DNA of 15,383 nucleotides, taken from assembly GCA_905236315.1 (NCBI GenBank), contig CAJOPO010000306.1, positions 1-15,383 on the forward strand, given 5' to 3'. The notes beneath the pieces are model-generated. The model had not been told where the DNA came from. It was given only the letters and a program-made list of their open reading frames with translations, and did no database searches. The DNA is from an uncultured Treponema sp. GTDB lineage: Bacteria; Spirochaetota; Spirochaetia; Treponematales; Treponemataceae. The position numbers and the translations under genes are program-made. Below are positions 7,266 through 14,601 of the stretch, in pieces. Each line of letters begins with the position of its first letter. Position 1 is the first letter of the stretch.

Positions 7266-8932
7266 CTTTTACCTTCCTTAGTGAATTTATGTATTAAATT
7301 TATTAATAAACTATCTTTTGTAATAACAAGCAAAAATATACCTATTATGCCAAAAATAATAGCTGTAATAGCAACAGGGAAACCTTGTGATATTATACGA
7401 GATTTGTTATAAAATATGCCTATTAGTTTATCTCTTAAAAGATACACTGGAATGGAAGCAATTATTGAAAATATTATTATTTTAATTGAATATAAAAAAG
7501 CAGGAATTGTAATTCCTTTTACAGAAAGATTTTTATTCTTTTTGAGAAAAATAAAAAGCAATATCATATTTACTAGCGAAGCTATGGTTAATGCTAGAGC
7601 AATTCCGTTTCCTTGCATATAGCGAGATAGCACTGTGGCAAGTAACATATTAACTGCAAAGTTTGCAAGACCTGCAAAAGTGGGGCTTTTTGTATCTTGC
7701 TGTGCATAAAAGGCTGGAGAAACAATTCTGTTTACAGCTATAAAAAATAAACCTATTATATGAAAGCGAAACACTTGAACTGTCATTTGTGCTGATTTTT
7801 CATTAAAGCGTCCTGTGCCAAATAATAGTTTAATTATATTTTCTCCCATAATAAGAGAATAGAATGTTATGGGAATAGCTATGAGAGCCATAATTTTTAT
7901 GGATTGACTGAGCATGGAACTGAATGAAGTCCAATTATTTTTTTTAGCAAATCCTGTTAAGTCTGGTAATATAACTGTGCCTATGGTTACTGCACATATA
8001 CCTAGAATAAGTTCTTGTAGTCTTAATGAATAACTTAAACTTGAGTATATGCCTTCTCCTGTTCGTGTTGCTAAGGCAGAAGACACTATATCATTTAACT
8101 GATATGCGGCCATTCCTATTATTGTAGGACCAACTAAAAAAATAACTTTTTTTGTTCCCTTATTTGTAAATGCTTTTTTTAATCCTGTAAATTGAATTTT
8201 CCAATTACAATGAATTACAAAGGGTAATTGAAATGACGCTTGTACAATTCCTCCACATAGCACACCTATTGCCATAGCCCTTGCTGGATTTTTTGTATAT
8301 GGGGATAAAATATATGTTAGGGCAATAACTATGCTGTTAAATAATATGGGAGTAAATCCAGAAGGAGAAAATATCTTCATTCCATTTAAGATACCTTGAA
8401 AAAAGGCAGCTATGGATATTACTACTAAGTAGGGAAACATTATTCTAGTAAGCACTATAGCTTCTTGCATAGAGTTATAATCTTGTGTTTTGTAAAAGAT
8501 TCTTAAAATAAGTGGTGCAAAAATCATTCCTAAAGAAACAAAAAGGACTGTTATAAATGTTAAAAATGTAAATGTTGCATTTATAAACTCTTGTGTGGAA
8601 TTATGTGTTTCTTTATTTTGGTTTTGAATAGTGCCTGCATTTGAAATAGCTGAGTTGTCAGCTTCTGAATCTTCTAAATATCCTCTAAAAGTTGGAATAA
8701 ATGCTACAGAAATAGAGTTTTCTGCAAAAAGCCTTCTAAACAGATTGGGAATCATAAATGCAATGCCAAAAGCGTCTGAATATGCACTTGTTCCTAAAAA
8801 CTTTGCTTTTGTAATTTCTCGTATTAGCCCTAATATGCGCGAAAATAATGTGAGTAAAGATAGCGAAAATCCTTTCCTTAAAAGAGATGAATTTTTTTTC
8901 TTTTTTTCAGAAACGTTTATTGAATTTTTCAT
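7262..8932 (-). CDS. murJ: MurJ lipid II flippase
   Basis: This 556-residue inner-membrane protein of the MVF/MOP superfamily (MurJ, formerly MviN) flips lipid II across the membrane for peptidoglycan synthesis. The N-terminus carries the family signature: SRILGLIRE (residues 31-39), SDAF (52-55), PNLFRRLFAENS and AFIPTF. R32, R38, D53 and R66/R67 align with residues essential in E. coli MurJ (R18, R24, D39, R52/R53), and about 14 helices are evident. Compared with E. coli, a polar loop of about 20 extra residues (about 86-113, rich in N, Q, S, T) sits between helices 2 and 3. No clear ribosome binding site precedes the ATG. Codons 9-14 contain adjacent runs of seven and eight A. The gene is first in an operon with the aminopeptidase and is divergent from the cyclase gene. 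Confidence 0.95.
   Translation of the reverse strand: MKNSINVSEKKKKNSSLLRKGFSLSLLTLFSRILGLIREITKAKFLGTSAYSDAFGIAFMIPNLFRRLFAENSISVAFIPTFRGYLEDSEADNSAISNAGTIQNQNKETHNSTQEFINATFTFLTFITVLFVSLGMIFAPLILRIFYKTQDYNSMQEAIVLTRIMFPYLVVISIAAFFQGILNGMKIFSPSGFTPILFNSIVIALTYILSPYTKNPARAMAIGVLCGGIVQASFQLPFVIHCNWKIQFTGLKKAFTNKGTKKVIFLVGPTIIGMAAYQLNDIVSSALATRTGEGIYSSLSYSLRLQELILGICAVTIGTVILPDLTGFAKKNNWTSFSSMLSQSIKIMALIAIPITFYSLIMGENIIKLLFGTGRFNEKSAQMTVQVFRFHIIGLFFIAVNRIVSPAFYAQQDTKSPTFAGLANFAVNMLLATVLSRYMQGNGIALALTIASLVNMILLFIFLKKNKNLSVKGITIPAFLYSIKIIIFSIIASIPVYLLRDKLIGIFYNKSRIISQGFPVAITAIIFGIIGIFLLVITKDSLLINLIHKFTKEGKR
8891..8908 (-). repeat. Homopolymer tract in the murJ start region
   Basis: On the coding strand the tract reads A7-G-A8, encoding EKKKKN at residues 9-14 of MurJ. 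Runs of seven and eight identical bases are prone to slippage. A one-base change here would shift the frame before the first conserved residue. Confidence 0.7.
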
Positions 8933-8937
8933 AATAT

Positions 8938-8954
8938 AGTATTAGCATAATACT
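8938..8954. promoter_or_regulatory. Perfect dyad between murJ and cyclase genes
   Basis: AGTATTA-GCA-TAATACT is a perfect 7-bp inverted repeat with a three-base centre. It lies in the 48-bp gap between the divergent murJ and cyclase start codons and overlaps the best candidate -10 of murJ. A repressor bound here could affect both directions. The half site shares TAGTATT with the direct repeats in front of the MATE gene, which may be chance in AT-rich DNA. Confidence 0.4.
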
Positions 8955-8972
8955 GTTATATTTTTTTATCAA
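8944..8972 (-). promoter_or_regulatory. Candidate murJ promoter
   Basis: On the minus strand TTGATA (8967-8972) and TATGCT (8944-8949) are 17 bases apart. Transcription would begin around 8937, leaving only about five untranslated bases, which fits the lack of a ribosome binding site. An alternative -10, TATAAC (8955-8960), has no good -35. Confidence 0.4.
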
Positions 8973-8980
8973 CAGGAGAA

Positions 8981-10798
8981 ATGTTTCTGTTACAAAAGTC
9001 TATTAAGATAGGATTTAGACGAGTTGGAAATACTCCTATTATCCCAATTTCTGTAAAAGTTCTTTCTATATTTGTTGCGCTTATTCTTTTAACAAGCCTT
9101 AGCACTAATTTTATTTCTTTACAGTTTTCTCAAAGACAGGTAATCTCTTTAACTAATAATTTACTTGTATATGACCTTTCTGATATTTGCGAAACTGCTT
9201 CTAATCAGTATCAAATAAGTATGTATACTCAAGATAAGGAGCAAGCCATTTTAAGTCTACAAAAGATGGCAGAAGGTAAACTTTCTAGACCTCATAGTGT
9301 TGCTATGGGATTAAATACTGATGGGACATTTCTTTTTCTTGCTTACAAAGGGGAAACAAGCGATTGGCAAACCTTTAGTGATAGCGTTGCTTTAACATTT
9401 TTACAAGATTCTTTAGCTACTGCTATATCAGAGAATTCTAAAGATAGACTAGAGGGTTCTATTAGATTTAAAAGTCAATCTGGTGAATATATGGGCGTAT
9501 ATAAATATCAAACAGATTGGAACTGTTTTATTTTAAGAGGGGAATTGCGCTCTGTATTACAAAAAGATATGTATTATGCCTTTCTTTTTGTTTTTATAAT
9601 TATTTTAGCATTAACTATAGTATTTATTTTTTTAGGAATGTTCGTGCTAAATAAAATGTTTAGCAATATTAAACACTTTACAAAGACTCTTTATGATTTA
9701 CAACAAGAGGGGAATAAATTTCCTTCTGCAGATACCTTAACAAAGGGTCCTATAGATATAAGTGATGCTTCTAATGACGATATAACTTATCTTGCTGCTA
9801 ATTTTAATAATTTATATGTAAATACTGCTAGTTTACGCAATATGTTTCAAAAGTTTGTTCCAAAGAGCGTTGTAGATACAGCATATAAAGAGCACAAAGT
9901 AGAATTAAAAGGAGAGCAAAGGGAATTAACCATATTATTTACTGATATACAAAACTTTACTACGCGCACTGAGATATTAGGAAATGATATTATAAGGCTC
10001 TTAAATATTCATTATAATTCTATAATAGGCATAATTCAGCCTTCTGATGAAGAAAATGAATTATTTTCAAAAGCTTTTATAGGCTCTATTATTGGAGATG
10101 CTATTTTAGGAGTTTTTGGTAAAACTTCAGGTGCACATGAGCATGACGCTTATAAATCTGTAGATGCCCTTTCTTGTGCATGGAAAATGTCTTCTTGTAC
10201 AAAAGAATTTTGTAAGAAAATAGATGCAAAGCGTGATGAATTAATAGCACAAGGAAAGTTTACTGATAAAGAAAAAGAAATTTATGAAGCAGTTCGCATA
10301 GAAATAGGGGTGGGAATAGATGGTGGTTCTGTATTTTATGGCAATATAGGTTCTCATCAATATATGGCAAATACTGTTATAGGTGATAATGTAAACTCAG
10401 CGTCTAGGATAGAAAGTTTAACACGTATTTATAAATTACCAGTTTTAGTTAGCGAATATGTGAAAAATGAAGTACGAAGTATTCCAGAAGCTGCTTCGCG
10501 ATATACTTTTTATGAGATAGATACGGTTCAAGTAAAAGGAAAAAACGTTGGAAAAAAAATATTTTTCCCCCTTGATTTAAAGCAAGAAGATAAAGAATTC
10601 TGCGAAATGTATACGGAAGAGAAGTTTATGTTTTTCCAAGAAGGTCTTACTTCTTATTATGAAGGTGACTGGAGTGCTGCACGAATGGCATTTGAGCGTT
10701 GTCAGTTGCAAGTAGCAAATGTCTTTTTAGAGAGAATGGGTAATAATTCTAGAGCACCTGAAAATTGGAGTGGTATATGGACTATGACAACAAAGTAA
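8981..10798 (+). CDS. Membrane-bound class III adenylate/guanylate cyclase
   Basis: This encodes 605 residues. Helix 1 (about 24-46) and helix 2 (about 198-223) enclose an extracytoplasmic sensor-like domain of about 150 residues. A HAMP-like linker (about 224-285, DDITYLAANFNNL) follows, then a class III cyclase domain (about 310-530). Metal-binding aspartates are D322 (FTDIQNF) and D373 (IGDA). D469 (IGDNVN) occupies the base-selecting position and suggests ATP, while N472 and R476 are the transition-state residues and K519/K521 (VKGK) the likely phosphate contact. The lysine usually found three residues before the GD of the second metal motif is S369 here. Residues 549-580 resemble half a TPR. 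AGGAG lies only two bases before the ATG, an unusually short spacing, though no better start is seen. cAMP as product is inferred. The ligand of the sensor domain is unknown. Confidence 0.92.
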   Translation: MFLLQKSIKIGFRRVGNTPIIPISVKVLSIFVALILLTSLSTNFISLQFSQRQVISLTNNLLVYDLSDICETASNQYQISMYTQDKEQAILSLQKMAEGKLSRPHSVAMGLNTDGTFLFLAYKGETSDWQTFSDSVALTFLQDSLATAISENSKDRLEGSIRFKSQSGEYMGVYKYQTDWNCFILRGELRSVLQKDMYYAFLFVFIIILALTIVFIFLGMFVLNKMFSNIKHFTKTLYDLQQEGNKFPSADTLTKGPIDISDASNDDITYLAANFNNLYVNTASLRNMFQKFVPKSVVDTAYKEHKVELKGEQRELTILFTDIQNFTTRTEILGNDIIRLLNIHYNSIIGIIQPSDEENELFSKAFIGSIIGDAILGVFGKTSGAHEHDAYKSVDALSCAWKMSSCTKEFCKKIDAKRDELIAQGKFTDKEKEIYEAVRIEIGVGIDGGSVFYGNIGSHQYMANTVIGDNVNSASRIESLTRIYKLPVLVSEYVKNEVRSIPEAASRYTFYEIDTVQVKGKNVGKKIFFPLDLKQEDKEFCEMYTEEKFMFFQEGLTSYYEGDWSAARMAFERCQLQVANVFLERMGNNSRAPENWSGIWTMTTK

Positions 10799-12309
10799 GA
10801 ATTGTTCAAGATTTTTTAGAGGAAGAAACTGCCTCTTTACCACAAGATGATTATTATCCTCCATACAATATGCAAGAGGCTTTTGCCTCTACACGAAAAA
10901 ATGCTTGGAAGAACTCTAGACCCATTTTGCGTCGTCTTTTAGTTATGGTTTTATTTATTGTTGTTCAGTTTGTCGTGGTTATAATATTTGTTACAAAAAG
11001 CAATAATAAGATACAAGTAAAAGTAAATGAGTTTGATGATTTAAATTTGCGTAATCTTTTGAATCTTGTTAACACAACACAAGCTCAAATACAAGATGCC
11101 ACTGCAAATAAACGTATTCTTGAATCTCAAAGAGATGATGCTTTAGAACAAGCAGAACGAGAAAGAATTTCAGCATTAAAAACACTTTCATCTTTAAATA
11201 TAAAAAGTGGAGCAGAACGGCAAAGAAGAGAAGCCATTATAGAAGCAAATTACGATAAAGCTATAGCAAGTCTTTCAAAATTAGAAGAACAAATTGAAGA
11301 AGCAGAAAAGAATATAAAATTATATCAACAACAATTAGCTCAATATGACTCAAATTCTGTTGAAATTGCTTCTTCAAGAAGAGGTTCCCTTGATAGTGAA
11401 CGTGTGCTGCATGAATTAGAAAAGCAAAAACTTTCTGAATCCTACGAAGGCAAAATGAGTGATATGCGTGATAATTTTAATGATGTACACCAAGCAGACC
11501 TAGAACGTAGTGAAGAAACTGTTCAGTATATTATCTCTCAATATGACCCCTCATTTTCTAATGATACTGCCGTTCAACGACTTGTAAGCAAAGCCAAAAA
11601 TCTTTATGACAATAAGTATATGGGGTCGTTTCAAAATGTTTCCTCTAAGGCTTCAAAAAATTTTGTTGATTCTGTAAATAATCAAAAAGTATATTATGAA
11701 GAACTTTCTACAATTAATTCAAAGTTTTCTAGTATGCCACAAAAAAGGGCTATACCGTCTTTTGCAGATGCCATGATGTATATAGCAAATACAGCAGGTA
11801 ATGATTTAGTAAATGCTTCTGTTGATGAAGTTAATTCTCTGCTTTATAAAAATGATGTTCTATCTGCTCTTAATAGTCAATATGACAATCTATTGGAAAT
11901 GCTTTGCGTGCAAGGGGGCAGAGAAGATAATCCGCTACATGGTTTTGTTATGAGTGTGGTTAATAAAAACAAAATATCCTTATTTGTAGAAAAATCTATT
12001 TATATGCAATATAAAGAACTTTATGACAAGGGATATACAATTCCTATTACAATAAATATTGCTAATGATAAAATAGAAGGTTCTTTTTTAGTGGAAAATA
12101 ATTCTGTTTTTTTTGTTCCTACAGTTCCAGCAGATAATGAATTTCTTGATTTATTATCTGTTGGAGCAGTTTTTGCTTTTGGTACACCTATACCTCCTGT
12201 AGAAAATGCTTTGCCCAATGTTTTATATGAGGAGCAAATAGAAGAAAAAGAGGAAGAGCAAATGTTAAATGAAGATGTTTCTATAATAGAAACTGAAAAT
12301 GTTAATTAA
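10777..12309 (+). CDS. Single-helix membrane protein with periplasmic coiled coil
   Basis: This encodes 510 residues. The ATG at 10777, six bases after a GGAG at 10767-10770, is preferred over a TTG at 10765. It overlaps the end of the cyclase gene by 22 bp, which implies co-translation. Residues 1-52 would be cytoplasmic, residues 53-73 form one hydrophobic helix (VMVLFIVVQFVVVIIFV), and the rest should be outside the inner membrane. Residues about 95-250 have strong coiled-coil character, rich in E, K, Q, A and L. Residues about 260-480 form a mixed domain without a motif I know, and the last 25 or so residues are very acidic. I do not recognise the family. The coupling to the cyclase suggests a partner or input subunit for it, or a separate envelope role. 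No enzymatic motif is visible. Confidence 0.88.
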   Translation: MDYDNKVRIVQDFLEEETASLPQDDYYPPYNMQEAFASTRKNAWKNSRPILRRLLVMVLFIVVQFVVVIIFVTKSNNKIQVKVNEFDDLNLRNLLNLVNTTQAQIQDATANKRILESQRDDALEQAERERISALKTLSSLNIKSGAERQRREAIIEANYDKAIASLSKLEEQIEEAEKNIKLYQQQLAQYDSNSVEIASSRRGSLDSERVLHELEKQKLSESYEGKMSDMRDNFNDVHQADLERSEETVQYIISQYDPSFSNDTAVQRLVSKAKNLYDNKYMGSFQNVSSKASKNFVDSVNNQKVYYEELSTINSKFSSMPQKRAIPSFADAMMYIANTAGNDLVNASVDEVNSLLYKNDVLSALNSQYDNLLEMLCVQGGREDNPLHGFVMSVVNKNKISLFVEKSIYMQYKELYDKGYTIPITINIANDKIEGSFLVENNSVFFVPTVPADNEFLDLLSVGAVFAFGTPIPPVENALPNVLYEEQIEEKEEEQMLNEDVSIIETENVN

Positions 12310-12399
12310 AAATGCTAGACTGATTTTGATTTTTTGAAAATATATTGTCATGCTTGCTACGTGTATTAAGAAATAAAAACTTGGAGACTTTCATAAAAT

Positions 12400-13695
12400 A
12401 TGAAACGATTGCCTTTTTATAAAATTTTATTTTTCCTTTCTTTATTGTTTATGGTTCAACAGGCTTTTGCAAATGAAAAAAATGCTATGGATAGGGCGAT
12501 AGACGAATATTTACATTCATTATCAGAGCTTCAGCGTATTTCGCAATTATTTTTAGTAGGAGTTGAAGGAAAAACAACATATTCTGCTATAGAAGATTCT
12601 TCTTTAGTGTATGAAGATAAATCAGAGAGTATAGAGCCACTTGTGCCAGGTGGTGTTTTACTTTTTAGTTATAATATTTCTTCTAGTGTAGAAGATTTTA
12701 TTCATTACACAGATTCTATAGCACATTATTGCAAAAATAATAATACACCACGTCCATATATTGCATTGGACCAGGAAGGTGGAACTGTAAATAGATTAAG
12801 AAATATAACAAGTCCTTTGCCTTCTTGTAAAAGAATTTCTGATACGCTATCTCCAAAGCAATCTTTTAATCTATATGATTTACAAGCAAGCCAAATGCGC
12901 GCTTTGGGTATTGATATGAATCTTGCCCCAGTTGCTGAACCTTTAACCGATAGTAATAATTTTTTTTTAGAAGATAGGTCTTATGGTAATGTTCCAAAAA
13001 CTTCTATATATAGTTTAACTGTTGTAAATGCCTTTCAAAAAAATAGGGTAGGCTCAGTTTTAAAACATTTTCCAGGTAATACAAATGCAGACCCCCATAT
13101 AGGAACTTCTATTATTTCTGTTACCGATAGTGAACTACAAAATGAATTTATAAATCCATTTTCTTTTATTATAAATGCAAGTTCATATACCTTTCCTCAA
13201 GCTATTTTAATGTCTCACGCTTGTATAGCTTCTTATGATTCTGATACGCCTGCTTGTTTAAGTCATTATTGGGTTACTGAGGTTCTTAAAGAACGTTTGG
13301 CATATCGCGGTATTGTTATGAGTGATGATATTTTTATGGGAGCATTGGCAAAAAATGGTTTAGACCCTAATACTGTCGCTATTAAAGCAATAGAAGCGGG
13401 TGTCGATGTTCTTATGATAAGTGAAAAAAGATATGCTTCCATTGTAAAGACCCTATTAAAAAAATCTAGCGATGATTTAAATTTTACAAAAAGACTAGAA
13501 GAGACCGAGCGCAAAGTTATAGAATATAAAATATTTTGTGGCATACTTGTTGCAGATGTTATAGACGAAAACAAAATTGTAATCAGAGAAACTTCTGTTG
13601 ATGAGCAAAAAGGTAGCCATGAAGATAGAATAACAGAATTTAATAAAGCATATCATGAAGGACTTAAATTTTATACAGAGTTTTTGGAGAAATAA
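12400..13695 (+). CDS. Exported GH3 beta-N-acetylhexosaminidase (NagZ-like)
   Basis: This 431-residue glycoside hydrolase family 3 enzyme would cleave beta-linked N-acetylglucosamine, most likely from peptidoglycan fragments. A signal peptide is clear (MKRLPFYK, hydrophobic core, cleavage after AFA at residue 24), so it should act outside the cytoplasm. Visible family motifs are LDQEGG (D124), APVAEPLTD, DRSYG (192-196), KHFPG (222-226), the D231/H233 dyad (DPH) expected to supply the acid/base, and the nucleophile D309 in MSDD. The loop between KHFPG and DPH is about two residues shorter than in E. coli NagZ and lacks its HG. Residues about 380-431 are an extra charged tail. GGAG lies 13 bases before the ATG, which is far. 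The gene is followed by the methyltransferase with a one-base overlap (TAATG). Confidence 0.9.
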   Translation: MKRLPFYKILFFLSLLFMVQQAFANEKNAMDRAIDEYLHSLSELQRISQLFLVGVEGKTTYSAIEDSSLVYEDKSESIEPLVPGGVLLFSYNISSSVEDFIHYTDSIAHYCKNNNTPRPYIALDQEGGTVNRLRNITSPLPSCKRISDTLSPKQSFNLYDLQASQMRALGIDMNLAPVAEPLTDSNNFFLEDRSYGNVPKTSIYSLTVVNAFQKNRVGSVLKHFPGNTNADPHIGTSIISVTDSELQNEFINPFSFIINASSYTFPQAILMSHACIASYDSDTPACLSHYWVTEVLKERLAYRGIVMSDDIFMGALAKNGLDPNTVAIKAIEAGVDVLMISEKRYASIVKTLLKKSSDDLNFTKRLEETERKVIEYKIFCGILVADVIDENKIVIRETSVDEQKGSHEDRITEFNKAYHEGLKFYTEFLEK

Positions 13696-14552
13696 TGTCT
13701 GCAAAACAAAAAAAACAAGGAAAAGAATATTTTTTTGAATATTACAACGAACTTTTTGGAACTAGATGGCAAAAACTTTCTCAGGCTCTTAATTCACCTC
13801 CTTTGCATATAAAGTTTTGTATTGAAGAAAATACTCCTTATTTTTTAGACGCAGGTAGTATATGTGCAGCCCTTTCTTTGCCATGTGGTCATAAGATATT
13901 GGACTTATGTGCCGCACCGGGAGGTAAAACTCTAATTCTTTCTAGCATAATGGATGAAACTTCTGTTTTATATGCAAATGAACGTTCTTCAGAAAGAAAA
14001 AAGAGGCTTGATTCTGTTATAAATACTTGTTTGCCTGCTTCTATTGCAAAAAGAATAAACACTAGTTGTAGCAATGGAGCTTCTTGGTGTCGCAGAGAAA
14101 GTTCTTGCTATGATTCTATATTATTAGATGTTCCGTGCTCTAGTGAGCGTCATGTTATACAAGATGAAACTTATCTAAATGTATGGACAGCTTCTAGAAT
14201 AAAAACTGTATCAATGGAACAGTGGGCTTTACTTTCTTGTGCCTGCCGTTTATTAAAAAGCGAATCTTTCCTTCTTTACTCAACTTGTGCATTATCTCCT
14301 TTAGAAAATGATTTAAATATTTCAAAAGCTTTAAAAAAGTTTTCAAGTATACAGGTAGTTCCTTACGAAAAAACTTATGATATTTTTATGAATAACATGA
14401 ATAAGTTAATTAAATATATTGAATGTCCTAAGGAAATAGACTTAGAGAAAGTATTTTTAAGTGCAGAAAAAACAGACTATGGCTTACACATCTTGCCTGA
14501 TGTATCTTTTGGAGCAGGTCCATTATATTTTTCTTTATTATATAACTTGTAA
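13695..14552 (+). CDS. NSUN4-like m5C RNA methyltransferase
   Basis: This 285-residue S-adenosylmethionine-dependent enzyme of the RsmB/NOL1/NSUN family probably makes 5-methylcytosine in rRNA. Motif I is LDLCAAPGGKT (69-79). ANERS (94-98) is the next SAM-binding motif. Motif IV is LDVPCSSERH with C148, and motif VI is LYSTCALSPLEND with the catalytic C198. The DVPCSSERH wording and the compact build without an N-terminal NusB or PUA domain look more like the NSUN4 branch than like RsmB or RsmF. The exact target base is unknown. The start ATG overlaps the stop of the hexosaminidase gene by one base, so the two are probably translationally coupled. The two products have no obvious functional link. 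Confidence 0.9.
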   Translation: MSAKQKKQGKEYFFEYYNELFGTRWQKLSQALNSPPLHIKFCIEENTPYFLDAGSICAALSLPCGHKILDLCAAPGGKTLILSSIMDETSVLYANERSSERKKRLDSVINTCLPASIAKRINTSCSNGASWCRRESSCYDSILLDVPCSSERHVIQDETYLNVWTASRIKTVSMEQWALLSCACRLLKSESFLLYSTCALSPLENDLNISKALKKFSSIQVVPYEKTYDIFMNNMNKLIKYIECPKEIDLEKVFLSAEKTDYGLHILPDVSFGAGPLYFSLLYNL

Positions 14553-14601
14553 AATATACGTTTTTAATATAAAATGACACACAAAAAGGTAACTTTAGGG
14601 C

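Noticed and set aside
8631..8939. Open frame of 102 codons on the plus strand opposite the 5' end of murJ
   Set aside because: It is an antisense shadow of strongly conserved murJ coding sequence, with no ribosome binding site or recognisable protein.
10765..10776. TTG at 10765 as the start of the coiled-coil protein
   Set aside because: The GGAG at 10767-10770 would fall inside the coding sequence. The ATG at 10777 is six bases after it.
12310..12399. Promoter or terminator before the hexosaminidase gene
   Set aside because: TTGTCA and TTGAAA boxes exist, but no -10 is at proper spacing and no stable hairpin is seen. The gene may be read through from the upstream genes.
13266..13574. Open frame of 102 codons on the minus strand inside the hexosaminidase gene
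   Set aside because: It is antisense to the GH3 region holding the catalytic nucleophile and has no start signal.
14553..14601. Promoter before the GAF/HD-GYP gene
   Set aside because: TTGTAA (14548-14553) and TATAAA (14568-14573) are only 14 bases apart, too close for a convincing sigma-70 promoter.
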